This document shows positions 32,757-44,583 of a stretch of 53,999 bases of DNA, one piece after another. Numbering within the stretch: the stretch's first letter is position 1; every line of letters begins with the position of its first letter. Source of the stretch: Mesorhizobium silamurunense (GTDB lineage: Bacteria; Pseudomonadota; Alphaproteobacteria; Rhizobiales; Rhizobiaceae). The translations under genes were made by a program, and so were the position numbers. The DNA lies in contig NZ_JHQR01000068.1 in NCBI RefSeq assembly GCF_014843825.1, forward strand, positions 1 to 53,999. The letters run 5' to 3'. Below the pieces are notes generated by a model. That model ran no database searches and was not told the DNA's origin. It saw only the letters and a program-made list of their open reading frames with translations.

Positions 32757-33964
32757 AAGTCACCGACGTCAAGACCTGGGTTGTCGACAACCCGCCGCCC
32801 GGCATCGGCGGCAAGTATTTCATTTTCGTCAAGCTCACCACCGACGGCGGCGTGGTGGGCTACGGCGAGGCCTACAACGCCACCTTCTCGGCGCATATCA
32901 CCGCCAGGATGATCGAGGACATGGCCGAGCGTTACCTGATCGGCCGCGATCCGCACGATGTCGAAAACCTCTTCCGCCGCGTCTATTCCTCCGGCTTCAC
33001 CCAGCGTCCCGACGTTTCCGGCATGGGCTGCTTCTCGGCGCTCGAAATGGCTTGCTGGGACATCATCGGCAAGGAGGCGGACAAGCCTGTCTACAAGTTG
33101 CTCGGCGGCCAGGTGCACGAGACGCTGCGCTCCTACACCTACCTCTATCCGCACACCGGCAGCGTCCATTCGGAAGATGCGCGCGGCAAGAACGTCTACA
33201 ACGATCCCGACATGGCCGCGGCCTGCGCGCTGGAATATGTCGAGCAGGGTTTCAATGCCGTGAAGCTCGACCCTGCCGGCCCCTACACCGCCTTTGACGG
33301 CCACCAGCCGCGCCTCATCGACATCGACCTTTCGGCGCGCATGATCAAGGCGATCCGCGAGGCTGTCGGTAACAGGGCGGACATCCTGTTCGGCACGCAT
33401 GGCCAGTTCACCGCCTCCGGCGCGCTGCGCATGGCACGTGCCATCGAGCCCTATGATCCGCTGTGGTTCGAGGAACCGGTGCCGCCCGACATGCCCGAGG
33501 TGATGGCGCAAGTCGCCCGCGCGACCTCCATCCCGATCGCCACCGGGGAGCGGCTGACCACGAAATTCGAATTCGCCCGCGTCATCGAGAACCGCGCCGC
33601 CACCATCCTGCAGCCGGACCTCGGCCGCTCCGGCGGCATCCTGGAGACCAAGAAGATCGCCGCCATGGCCGAGGCCTACCACATCCAGGTCGCGCCCCAC
33701 TGCTATTGCGGGCCGATCGTCGGCGCCGCCAACATCCAGCTAGCGGTGACGCTGCCCAACTTCCTCATTCTGGAATCGCTGAAGCAGTGGGATGGTTTTC
33801 ACGCCACGCTGCTGAAGAAGAAGATCGAATGGCAGGATGGCAACGTCATCCCGTCGAAGGAGCCTGGCATGGGGGTCGAGCTCAATGAGGAGGTCTGCGA
33901 CGCCCACCCCTATAGCGGCAAGGACCTGCATCTGCAGATGATGCAGACGCCGCTGATGCCGTGA
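32753..33964 (+). CDS. Enolase-superfamily (mandelate racemase/muconate lactonizing) dehydratase
   Basis: 403 residues. An N-terminal capping domain is followed by the barrel with V-S-G-M-G-C-F-S-A-L-E-M-A-C-W-D-I, V-K-L-D-P, W-F-E-E-P-V-P-P and T-G-E-R-L (metal-binding Glu residues) and A-P-H-C-Y-C-G-P-I (probable catalytic His). The segment that normally supplies the first metal ligand as D-x-N reads F-G-T-H-G-Q here, so the metal site differs from the textbook arrangement. Family members dehydrate acid sugars to 2-keto-3-deoxy acids. The ATG overlaps the GMC stop (ATGA). Confidence 0.86.
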   Translation: MKVTDVKTWVVDNPPPGIGGKYFIFVKLTTDGGVVGYGEAYNATFSAHITARMIEDMAERYLIGRDPHDVENLFRRVYSSGFTQRPDVSGMGCFSALEMACWDIIGKEADKPVYKLLGGQVHETLRSYTYLYPHTGSVHSEDARGKNVYNDPDMAAACALEYVEQGFNAVKLDPAGPYTAFDGHQPRLIDIDLSARMIKAIREAVGNRADILFGTHGQFTASGALRMARAIEPYDPLWFEEPVPPDMPEVMAQVARATSIPIATGERLTTKFEFARVIENRAATILQPDLGRSGGILETKKIAAMAEAYHIQVAPHCYCGPIVGAANIQLAVTLPNFLILESLKQWDGFHATLLKKKIEWQDGNVIPSKEPGMGVELNEEVCDAHPYSGKDLHLQMMQTPLMP

Positions 33965-34884
33965 CCGCGCGCCTCGCTTACGCCTTCATCGGCCTTGGCC
34001 ATCTCGGCGGCAACCTTGCCGCCAGCGTGCTGCGCAACGGTTTTGCCGTCACCGTCTTCGATCGCGACCCCGCGGCGATCGAGCGGCTTGTGGCGCTCGG
34101 CGCAACGGCGGCAACAAGTCCTGCGGAGGCGGCCGCGCGAACCGGCAATGCCATCACCTGCCTCCCCTCGCCGAAGGTGAGCGAAACGGTGCTCGCCGGT
34201 CCCGACGGATTGCTTGAAGGCCTCCCCGCCGGCGGCGCCTGGGTCGAGATGTCGACCAATGGCCGCGACGAGATCCTGCGACTCGCCGCAATCGCTTCAG
34301 CAAGGGGCATCGAGACGCTGGAATGCCCGGTCACCGGCGGCGTGCATCTGGCGGCGGCGGGAAAGATTACGGCACTCGTCGGCGGCGACGCGGCGCTCTA
34401 CGAACGGCACCGGCCGGCGATCGAAGCGATGTGCGCGAGGTCGTTCCTGATGGGTGCGGTCGGCTCGGCGGCGGTGATCAAGGTCATCACCAATATGCTG
34501 GCATTCATCCATCTCGTCGCCGCCGGCGAGGCGCTGATGCTGGCCAAGCAGGGCGGGCTCGACCTTGCCCAGGCCTATCACGCGATCGTCGCCTCCTCCG
34601 GCAACAGCTTCGTGCACGAGACCGAAAGCCAGCTTGTCCTCAACGGCTCCTACGACATCGGCTTCACCATGGATCTGGCGCTGAAGGACCTCGGCTTCGC
34701 GCTTGCCATGGGCAGGGACTTCGGCGTGCCGCTCGATCTCGCCGCCCGCGTCAACGCCATCTTCGAAGAGGGCAAACGCGCCTATGGCGGCGACGCCTGG
34801 TCGACGCAGATCGTCAAGTTGCTTGAGGATGCTGTCGGAACCGAGCTTCGCGCCCAGGGCTTCCCGGCCAGGCTGAAGGCGTAG
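33961..34884 (+). CDS. NAD(P)-dependent beta-hydroxyacid dehydrogenase (3-hydroxyisobutyrate dehydrogenase-like)
   Basis: 307 residues. The Rossmann start A-F-I-G-L-G-H-L-G-G-N-L-A-A, the substrate motif L-E-C-P-V-T-G-G-V-H-L-A-A-A-G, and the catalytic lysine region V-I-K-V-I-T-N-M-L and D-L-A-L-K-D-L match the HIBADH/GarR/TSAR family. It could reduce or oxidise the hydroxyacid made by the two upstream enzymes. The start is GTG at 33961, overlapping the dehydratase stop by four bases. No transporter or regulator is next to the operon. Confidence 0.9.
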   Translation: MTARLAYAFIGLGHLGGNLAASVLRNGFAVTVFDRDPAAIERLVALGATAATSPAEAAARTGNAITCLPSPKVSETVLAGPDGLLEGLPAGGAWVEMSTNGRDEILRLAAIASARGIETLECPVTGGVHLAAAGKITALVGGDAALYERHRPAIEAMCARSFLMGAVGSAAVIKVITNMLAFIHLVAAGEALMLAKQGGLDLAQAYHAIVASSGNSFVHETESQLVLNGSYDIGFTMDLALKDLGFALAMGRDFGVPLDLAARVNAIFEEGKRAYGGDAWSTQIVKLLEDAVGTELRAQGFPARLKA

Positions 34885-34897
34885 GGGCAAAAACTTT

Positions 34898-34963
34898 AGC
34901 CATCTGTTTCAGATGGTTAGCTCCGCCTGCGGAATCAGATGTTGAATCCGTTGATTCAACATC
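34898..34963. terminator. Two hairpins between converging genes
   Basis: CCATCTG/CAGATGG (34900-34916) and GATGTTGAATC/GATTCAACATC (34938-34963, 11-base perfect arms) lie between the dehydrogenase and the lipid kinase gene. The second reaches into the kinase stop codon region. T tracts are poor, but the position fits bidirectional termination. Confidence 0.5.
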
Positions 34964-36032
34964 TCAGCGTCAGCGCCCCCGGCAGGATTTCGAAAGTCGC
35001 AGGGATCCGGCCCGGCGACTCGCCGTCTATGTCGACCAGCGCCCCGTTCTTCTCGCCATCGCCCAGCGGCTCGACCAGCACCTTGCGGCCGCGCAGGATG
35101 GTGATCGCCGGGTGGTTGCGGTGAAGCCCGCCATAGAGCAGCCGGATATCCCGGATCAGCCCGAGCTTGTTGGCGGCTCGCAGGATGACGATGTCGAACT
35201 GGCCGTCGTCCAATTCAGCGTCCGGCGCGATCATCATGCCGCCGCCGAAGAATTTTCCGTTGGCCACCGCCACCAGCGCCATGCGCGCCTCGACCGGTTC
35301 GCCGTCGTCGATGGTGATCCTGACGTCCTGGAAGCGGTAGCGGATGAATTCGAGCACCGTGCGCCAGAAGAACAGCGCCTTGACCGAGACCTTGCCCTTG
35401 CGCTTGTCCGCATTGACCGCGCGATCCGTGGCGCCGGAGAGGCCGAGGCTGGCGATGTTGATGAAGTGACGGCTGGCCAGCGCGCCGTGGTCATCGATGT
35501 AGCAGATGCGTCCGGCATCGACCTTGCGCGCGCTGCCGCCGGCGATGCGCGCCAGCGCTTCCTCGATTCCGTCCGGCAGGCCCAACCCTCGCGCGAAGTC
35601 GATACCGGTGCCGCAAGGCAGAAGCCCGAGTTCGCTCGCCCGGCCGGTCTCGTGCTTTGCCTGCAGCAGCCCATCCGCCACTTCACTGGCCGTGCCGTCG
35701 CCGCCGGCGGCAATCACCAGGTCGCAGCCATCGGCGGCGAGGTCGATCGCCAGCCGCTCGGCATCGCCGCTGGTTTGCGTCTCGCGCAGATCGAAATCGC
35801 CGAAATGCTTCTTGAGCGCTGCGGCGACCTCGGGCCAATGACGCTTGAGCTTGCCGCCTCCCGCAATCGGATTGAGAACCACCCCGACCTTCAATCCGAC
35901 CTCCCCCGAGGCATGCCGCCCAACCTGGGCGGCGGTTTTGGACAGCGACATAGATCTGACAAAGAACCGAGCAGCCGCCCGCAGTCCTTTGCCGGCATTG
36001 AAACGCGGGCCGAGTGGCGGGGCAAGGCTCAT
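34956..36032 (-). CDS. Diacylglycerol kinase-family lipid kinase
   Basis: 358 residues from this start. The catalytic domain begins V-G-V-V-L-N-P-I-A-G-G-G-K-L and has the ATP-binding loop A-A-G-G-D-G-T-A-S-E-V-A and L-L-P-C-G-T-G-I-D-F-A-R-G. The second domain has V-A-N-G-K-F-F-G-G-G-M-M-I-A-P. Such enzymes (DgkB/YegS/BmrU-like) phosphorylate diacylglycerol or sphingoid lipids at the membrane. The start is uncertain: 36032 has a distant GAGG, and 35951 is the alternative giving 331 residues, with no better site. Confidence 0.85.
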   Translation of the reverse strand: MSLAPPLGPRFNAGKGLRAAARFFVRSMSLSKTAAQVGRHASGEVGLKVGVVLNPIAGGGKLKRHWPEVAAALKKHFGDFDLRETQTSGDAERLAIDLAADGCDLVIAAGGDGTASEVADGLLQAKHETGRASELGLLPCGTGIDFARGLGLPDGIEEALARIAGGSARKVDAGRICYIDDHGALASRHFINIASLGLSGATDRAVNADKRKGKVSVKALFFWRTVLEFIRYRFQDVRITIDDGEPVEARMALVAVANGKFFGGGMMIAPDAELDDGQFDIVILRAANKLGLIRDIRLLYGGLHRNHPAITILRGRKVLVEPLGDGEKNGALVDIDGESPGRIPATFEILPGALTLRC

Positions 36033-36182
36033 CGTCCAAAAGGCCTCAGAAATACGGCGCAGGCTGTCTAAGGGGTTTGGGCCGGCAAATTCCGAGCCTT
36101 GTCGCATCGGTCCCCGATAATCCCGCTATCCACAGGTCCGGGTCTATTCCGCAAACCCCTTATCCGGCGTACGTTGAACCCA

Positions 36183-36583
36183 TCTCAGGCGGCTACCGAA
36201 CGCCCTAGCCGAAAGGCAAAAGCGCAAAGGCGGATTTCCTGAGGCCCGTACGGCCCGGAACGAGAGCAGGTTCGCCTGTTGGAGGGACGGATGTCGGCGG
36301 GGCCGCGGAAAGCGTGCGAACGCCGACGGCGGACCGATGCTGCCATGAAGGCCGGTGAAAACCTTCGATGGCACGCTGGGCGAAGCCCGCAAGGGTGGAG
36401 AGCGGCGTGGTCTGGAACGGGCGTTACCTTCGGGTGGCGACTGGCAGGACCGTCAAAATCAAGGCTGGCCTGGCGCGACGACTTTACGGAAGTTGCTGCC
36501 GTAACCGGTTCCTGATCTGACAGGGAGGCGCTGGGAGAAATCCCGGCGCCGACTGTCCTTTTGGGCCACCGCTTCGTCGGCTT
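36183..36583 (+). ncRNA. Candidate large structured RNA (unidentified)
   Basis: The 711-base gap 36033-36743 has no convincing protein gene, but the middle 400 bases hold a series of stable hairpins. They are: TCGGCG/CGCCGA (36294-36327); GCCAT-GAAGG/CCTTC-G-ATGGC (36342-36372); GGGC-GAA-GCCC; ACC-TTCG-GGT; TTACGG/CCGTAA (36484-36503); and a long GACAG..GGCGC.GGGA-GAAA-TCCC.GCGCC..CTGTC arm (36518-36556). A T run follows at 36579-36583. GNRA and UUCG tetraloops on perfect stems are typical of structured RNA. I checked it against RNase P, tmRNA, SRP RNA and cobalamin riboswitch motifs from memory, and it fits none. Strand is chosen from the T run. Confidence 0.35.
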
Positions 36584-36743
36584 TTTCGCCGCCCTGCGCA
36601 CGCTGCTGATGCTTTCCCGCCACAGTCGCAAGCCAAGCAACCTTCAGCAACACGCTGACATGCACAATTCACAATCGCGGCCAAATCCCGCCTTGTTCCC
36701 CGGCGATTGATCGTGCTGGGAACGAATTCGAAGGGACAGGACC

Positions 36744-37265
36744 GTGATCAAGACCGCCCTTGTCGCCATGACCATCGTCGGCTGCGACTGTGATGCCAAG
36801 CTCTGCGAGTATATCGGCGAGACGCCGGCCAAATGGGCGACGATCGCCGACTGCGAAGCGGCGATGAAGAGCCAGATGCTGCACCAGCGCAATTTCAACT
36901 ATCCGCTGGTGTCCGGCATCTGCCGCACCAAGGGTTCGGCATCGACCTCGGAGCTCGCCGCGAAAGCATCCGGGCCGGAGCTGAAGCCCCCGAACCGCGT
37001 CGTCGAAACCATCGCGCCGTTGCCGCCCGAGCTTAGCCATCGCCCAAGCGCCCCGGTCGGCGCAACGGTGACGGCCAGCGAGACGGAAGCCGCGCGACCG
37101 GTCGCCTTCGAGGCAGCGGTCGACGGCGGCAGCGCCGTGCTCTACCGCACCAAGGCCGGCTATGCCGTGGTCAAGACCGACCTCGGCCGCGCGGCGACAG
37201 CGACGATGGACATGGCGAAGCGGTCGGCCAACTGGCTGGCGGGACTGGTGCCGAGCGGCCTGTAA
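36744..37265 (+). CDS. Hypothetical protein with N-terminal cysteine cluster
   Basis: 173 residues. The first 60 residues contain five cysteines (C-D-C-D-A-K-L-C at about 14-21, then 37 and 60), a weak hydrophobic start that is not a clear signal peptide, then a low-complexity Pro/Ala/Ser linker and a C-terminal helix (A-T-A-T-M-D-M-A-K-R-S-A-N-W-L-A-G-L). The family is not recognised. The start is GTG at 36744 with AAGGGACAGG upstream. The cysteine spacing could suit disulfides or metal, but no role can be given. Confidence 0.6.
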   Translation: MIKTALVAMTIVGCDCDAKLCEYIGETPAKWATIADCEAAMKSQMLHQRNFNYPLVSGICRTKGSASTSELAAKASGPELKPPNRVVETIAPLPPELSHRPSAPVGATVTASETEAARPVAFEAAVDGGSAVLYRTKAGYAVVKTDLGRAATATMDMAKRSANWLAGLVPSGL

Positions 37266-37535
37266 TCCAGTCTAAGGCGTGTTGAGACGGAGCATTTCCG
37301 GGTCATCCCCTTCAAGCGGACCGCCACCGGCTTTGTCGGCATATTGGCGAACGAGCCGGAACTCGTCCGCAACGTCGTCTTCGGCCAGAACATCGAATTC
37401 ACCAGGGACGATATTTCGGACCGGGGATACACCAGGAACGGCCATCAGGTCGGCAGCTTCACCGTCTGCGTGACGTTCAAGAAAATGTCGAAGGAAGAAG
37501 CGGATTACATGCGCACCCAATACGGCTTCGACTGA
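37266..37535 (+). pseudogene. DUF2314 domain remnant, lacking its N terminus
   Basis: The frame from the stop at 37265 to 37535 reads V-E-T-E-H-F-R-V-I-P-F-K-R-T, then T-G-F-V-G-I-L-A-N-E-P-E-L-V-R-N-V and G-Q-N-I-E-F-T-R-D-D-I-S-D, ending in F-K-K-M-S-K-E-E-A. This is the C-terminal half of DUF2314 proteins. There is no ATG or GTG, and the only candidate start is a TTG at 37344, inside the domain and without a ribosome-binding site. The N-terminal part is missing. It is therefore probably a truncated gene, or one translated by read-through from the preceding ORF, which is in the same frame. Confidence 0.65.
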
Positions 37536-37543
37536 TGACGCCC

Positions 37544-37639
37544 GAGCAATTCCAGGAAAAATGCGCAGCGGTTTTCCGTCCGGAATTGGCGTAAAAACAA
37601 ACGCTTAGAGCGATCAGCAAAAGCTGGACCGCTCTAAGC
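37544..37639. repeat. Rhizobial short palindromic intergenic repeats, copy B
   Basis: GAGCAATTCCAGGAAAAAT..GCAGCGGTTTTCCGTCCGGAATTG (37544-37589) is a hairpin-forming repeat of a kind common in Rhizobiales. It is followed by GCTTAGAGCG..CGCTCTAAGC (37602-37639), a second palindrome next to the stop codon of the DUF3137 gene. Confidence 0.65.
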
Positions 37640-37642
37640 CCG

Positions 37643-38614
37643 TTATTCGGCCGCTTCGTCCTTCGCCCCGATCTTGCGCACCAGTGCCGCCGTCGCCAGC
37701 ATCGCGCCGAGATCGGCGATCATCGGCGCGACATGCGTGTTGTAGTCGATCGGGGCGGAAATATCCGGCAGCTCGAAGAAGTTCTTCGACCGCGGCATCA
37801 AGAGAAAACCGTCGCTGCCGCTCAGCGCCACCCGGGCCTGGTCGTAGGGCCATGTCTCGCCGAGCCAGGTCAGCGCCTGCGCCAGTCGCCCGGTGACCAG
37901 CGGCCGGGCCGCCTCGACATTGTCGGTGCGGAACTCATAGGTGGCGTCGAGTTCGGCGACACCGGATGACAGCTCCTGCATCTTGCTGATGAACATGCCG
38001 CGAAAGAAATGCACCACCTTGCCGGCCTTGCGCGCGGCAACCAGTGTACCCGGGAACGGCTCGATGGTTTCGAACGCGACGATGACGCCCTTGAAGGCGG
38101 TGGTCTCGCTCTTACCGGAGCCTTCCCACAGCCTCGCCTCATAAAGCTCGAAGGGAAAATCCTCGTAGCGTCCCGATATCGTGTCGTCGAAACTCTGCCG
38201 GCTGAAAGCGCCGACGGTTTCACGCGGCATCCTGTCGAAGGAATTCGGCCGCGCACCGTGCTGGTAGCGCACGTCGCGCACGAAGCCGAAGACGATCGGC
38301 AGGAGCGTGTCGCGGAAGGATTGCTGCAGCCGGTTTGCCGGCCTCAGCGCCTGAAAATAGAGCAGCACCGCGACGATGAGGCCGCCAAAGTAGAGGAAGA
38401 CATGCGGCGTCGAGAACCACTGTTCGTTGGGATCGGCGGCGCTGTTGAACAGCCAGGCGACGAGCCCGACAAAGACGATTACCAGGCCGACAAACAGCGG
38501 CACCCGCCAGCGGACCTGTTTCCGGACCGACGCCCGCTTCGCCTCGTAGGTCTCGATGTTGTGCCTGATGCCGGCGATATCGGCTTCGCTCGGCATGAAA
38601 TCCGCTGCTTCCAT
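37643..38614 (-). CDS. DUF3137 family membrane protein
   Basis: 323 residues. Two adjacent membrane segments (about residues 38-58 and 72-88) near the N terminus are followed by a long soluble domain with F-R-D-T-L-L-P-I-V-F-G, F-D-D-T-I-S-G-R-Y-E-D and F-K-G-V-I-V-A-F-E, recognised as DUF3137. Function unknown. In several bacteria such proteins resemble Galanin-type membrane proteins by annotation only. The ATG at 38614 is chosen, with a GTG two codons earlier as alternative. Monocistronic. Confidence 0.82.
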   Translation of the reverse strand: MEAADFMPSEADIAGIRHNIETYEAKRASVRKQVRWRVPLFVGLVIVFVGLVAWLFNSAADPNEQWFSTPHVFLYFGGLIVAVLLYFQALRPANRLQQSFRDTLLPIVFGFVRDVRYQHGARPNSFDRMPRETVGAFSRQSFDDTISGRYEDFPFELYEARLWEGSGKSETTAFKGVIVAFETIEPFPGTLVAARKAGKVVHFFRGMFISKMQELSSGVAELDATYEFRTDNVEAARPLVTGRLAQALTWLGETWPYDQARVALSGSDGFLLMPRSKNFFELPDISAPIDYNTHVAPMIADLGAMLATAALVRKIGAKDEAAE

Positions 38615-38696
38615 GGCCACCCCCGGCCGCCGCTAGATGCCCCCCATGATAGCGGCTTTTGCGAGAAAGTCGCCACCGGTCGCGGGTGATCATTTG

Positions 38697-39755
38697 TCAG
38701 TCCTCTTGGCCCGGGAAAATCGCAGCCAGGCGAGCCACAACCCGCTGCCCCGTCATTCCACTCAGTGCCCCCACCGGCACCAGCCGCTCATGGCCGCCTT
38801 TGGCGAGGCGCATGAAGAAATGCAGCCGGTAGGCGGCAACCATGCCGCGCGTGGCGGCATCGGCGCTGACGTCGACAACGAGGATCGAGCCGATCCGACC
38901 GGGCCATGGCTGCCTGGCAAAAGCCGTGCCGAGGAAATCGCCAAGACCGTAGGCAACGAGCGTGTCGCCGATGCGCTCGACCGGCTGCACGACATGGGCG
39001 TGATGGCCGGCGACCAATCGGGCGCCGTGGCCTGCCAGTCGCCGCGCCAGCGCCCGCGTCGCCGGTCTCGGAAAGTGCCGGAACTCCCAATCCCAATGCG
39101 GCACGGCGCACAAGAGATCGACGCCTGCGCCGCGCAACCATTCAGCCGGATCGCTTCCCATGGAAACCCGTGCTCGAAATTCGGCTTCACCGACATTGCG
39201 CCAAAGCGTGAAGGCGGCGAAGCCGATCGTCAGCGGCCCGGCTGCGTGATGTTGGACGGGTCCACCCCTCACAGTGCCGATGGTGCGGATGCCGAGCCGC
39301 CCCAGCGCCGCGACCGTCTCGTCGAAGCCGGCAACGCCCTGGTCGAGCACATGATTGTTGGCGAGCGACAGCACCAGCCTGTCGCGAGCGATCCCGACGG
39401 CCGTCAGCGCGTCCGCCAGGAAGCGTTCGGTCATCGCATGATGCGTGCCGAGCCGCGTGCCCGCAACCGCGCTCGGTCGCTCGACGATCGGGCTTTCGCA
39501 GTTGCCGACCACGAGATCGGCGGAGGCGAGCAAAGCCGCAATCGCCGGATCGCATTCGGGAACCGCGCGATTGGCGACCGCCGAAATGTCGCCGACGAAG
39601 GCAAGCCGCACCGTCTGCTCCGGCGGCGGATTGATCAACGTCGCCGCCGGCGCCGCAAAACCGTCCCTGTCGCCGCCAAGCGACGGTTTCAGGAAACGCG
39701 GCAGCCAAGACAGTTTGTAGGAAATCGGATAGTTCGACACGCGATGCCCAATCAT
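38697..39755 (-). CDS. CapA family protein (PGA_cap metallophosphatase fold)
   Basis: 352 residues. F-V-G-D-I-S at the start of the domain, D-L-V-V-G-N-C-E-S-P-I, L-S-L-A-N-N-H-V-L-D-Q-G and A-G-H-H-A-H-V-V-Q-P-V-E match the PGA_cap/CapA metal-binding pattern. CapA of Bacillus takes part in poly-gamma-glutamate capsule synthesis. In Gram-negative bacteria the role is unclear. No signal peptide is seen. The ATG at 39755 follows AGGG and is preferred over 39887, since the extra 44 residues look non-coding. Confidence 0.82.
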   Translation of the reverse strand: MIGHRVSNYPISYKLSWLPRFLKPSLGGDRDGFAAPAATLINPPPEQTVRLAFVGDISAVANRAVPECDPAIAALLASADLVVGNCESPIVERPSAVAGTRLGTHHAMTERFLADALTAVGIARDRLVLSLANNHVLDQGVAGFDETVAALGRLGIRTIGTVRGGPVQHHAAGPLTIGFAAFTLWRNVGEAEFRARVSMGSDPAEWLRGAGVDLLCAVPHWDWEFRHFPRPATRALARRLAGHGARLVAGHHAHVVQPVERIGDTLVAYGLGDFLGTAFARQPWPGRIGSILVVDVSADAATRGMVAAYRLHFFMRLAKGGHERLVPVGALSGMTGQRVVARLAAIFPGQED

Positions 39756-39899
39756 TTGCCCTGTGTGTAGACCGTTCCTCGGACCGGTTGAAGCCGGTCC
39801 CATGGCTGGCGACCGGTTGATCGCCAGCCGCAACTCCACTGCCGCCAGGCGGGCGTCGTCGGCCAAACAGGTGTATGGTCGCCGCACTGGGAGTGGAGA

Positions 39900-41162
39900 A
39901 TGACTATGACGCGCATTGCCGGCCTGATTGCTGCCGCCTTGTTTCTTTGCCTGCCGATTTCGTCAGTCGCGGCGGAAATGCCGGTAGCTGCAAAAACCCT
40001 GTTCGAGGCCAAATCCGTTTCGGAGCGGAACACCGCCTTATCCGCGCTCGAGGCAGCGGCATCGGGCGATCCGGGATCGGCCTATGCGGCCGGCGCCGGC
40101 GAATTCTTCACCGCCCTGGAAATCCTCGCCGGCGGTCTCCACCGCCACGGTTTCGAGAGCCCGCAATCCTTCATGCTGCCGTTGATGCGGCTGCCGGTGC
40201 CGGACAATCCCAACCCCGAGCCGCTTACCTATGAACAATTCCGCGCCATCCTGGTCGCCTTCCGCGACCGGCTGGAGAAATCCGCCGCCACGCTCGGCTC
40301 CGTGCCGGGCGATGCCGATATCGGCATGGTGGTCGACCTCACTCATGCCGGCATCGATCTCAACGAGGATGGCAACATCGCGCCCGACGAAAGCATCGCC
40401 GCGATCATGGCCTCGCTCTCACGCGGCAGCGCCGACACGAGCGATGCCGCGCCGCAGCTTACCGTCCGCTTCGACCGCGCCGACGGCTTCTGGCTGCAGG
40501 GCTATGCCGAGTTCCTGATCGCGCAGGCCGACTTCTGGCTGGCGCATGATTTCAGGACCATGTTCGACGGCTCCTTCCATATGCTGTTCCCGCGCGCGAA
40601 ACTTCCGTTGCAGGACACGCTGGTGCCGCCGGACGGCGGCATGAGCGGCAGCATTTTCGCCTCGGAATGGCGCTTCGCCGACTTCATCTCGCTGGTGCAT
40701 CTCGTCAACTGGCCGGTGATCGAGCCGGAGCGCCGGCAAGCCGCGCGCCGCCACCTCCTGGAGATGATCCGGCTGTCGCGTGAGGACTGGAAAGCGATCC
40801 TCGCCGAAACAGACAACGACCGCGAATGGCTGCCGGGACCGCAGCAGAAAGGCCTCAATCCGCTCACCGGCCTCGAGGTAGGCGAGGACCAGGTGCAGGC
40901 CTGGCTCGCCGCGTTGGCCATGGCCGAGGACCTGCTGGAAGGCCGCACGCTGCTGCCGCATTTCCGCATCACCGGCAAAGGCATCAACATGAAGCGCTTT
41001 TTCGACGAGCCGAAACCCTTCGACCTCGTCCTGTCGATCACCGGCCCCGCCATCGCACCTTATCTCGAAAGCGGAAAAATCCTCGCCACCGACGACTTCG
41101 ACCAGATCCAGCGCGAATTCGGCGGCGCCGGATTTTTGACTTTCGCGTTGTGGTTCAATTGA
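39900..41162 (+). CDS. Hypothetical secreted protein with an EF-hand-like loop
   Basis: 420 residues. The signal peptide I-A-G-L-I-A-A-A-L-F-L-C-L-P-I-S-S-V-A-A is followed by a mainly helical protein. Around residue 155, D-L-N-E-D-G-N-I-A-P-D-E has the spacing of a calcium-binding EF-hand loop (D-x-N-x-D-G-x-I-x-x-D-E). I do not recognise the family. The ATG at 39900 (TGGAGA upstream) begins the signal peptide. It is divergent from capA and 115 bases before uvrB. A perfect CTGACAG/CTGTCAG dyad (41187-41204) lies in that gap. Confidence 0.72.
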   Translation: MTMTRIAGLIAAALFLCLPISSVAAEMPVAAKTLFEAKSVSERNTALSALEAAASGDPGSAYAAGAGEFFTALEILAGGLHRHGFESPQSFMLPLMRLPVPDNPNPEPLTYEQFRAILVAFRDRLEKSAATLGSVPGDADIGMVVDLTHAGIDLNEDGNIAPDESIAAIMASLSRGSADTSDAAPQLTVRFDRADGFWLQGYAEFLIAQADFWLAHDFRTMFDGSFHMLFPRAKLPLQDTLVPPDGGMSGSIFASEWRFADFISLVHLVNWPVIEPERRQAARRHLLEMIRLSREDWKAILAETDNDREWLPGPQQKGLNPLTGLEVGEDQVQAWLAALAMAEDLLEGRTLLPHFRITGKGINMKRFFDEPKPFDLVLSITGPAIAPYLESGKILATDDFDQIQREFGGAGFLTFALWFN

Positions 41163-41277
41163 GGTGAAGCGCGCGCGACATGCCACCTGACAGCCTTCTG
41201 TCAGCAGCGTCCGCGGGGCATGCCTGCCATTTCACTCCGCTCTTTCCATTTCGGCCGAGTCCTCCCATATTCGGGCC

Positions 41278-44541
<3,264 letters not shown>

Positions 44542-44583
44542 CGCGCTGTTGCGAGCATTCTCAACCGGCGGCTAGAACGCGCG

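Noticed and set aside
36183..36583. RNase P RNA, tmRNA, SRP RNA or cobalamin riboswitch
   Set aside because: The diagnostic GAAAGTCCGG and ACAGAACCCGGCTTA (RNase P), the tmRNA tag codons, the SRP GGAAG/GCAG loop pattern and the cobalamin box were not found.
36185..36640. 151-codon minus-strand and 78-codon plus-strand frames in the 36-kb gap
   Set aside because: Arg/Ser/Pro-rich, no ribosome-binding site, coincide with strong RNA-like hairpins; treated as part of a candidate RNA.
41163..41277. SOS (LexA) box upstream of uvrB
   Set aside because: Only GTTC-N7-GTGA is present near 41155 and a CTGACAG/CTGTCAG dyad; neither matches the alphaproteobacterial GTTC-N7-GTTC box.
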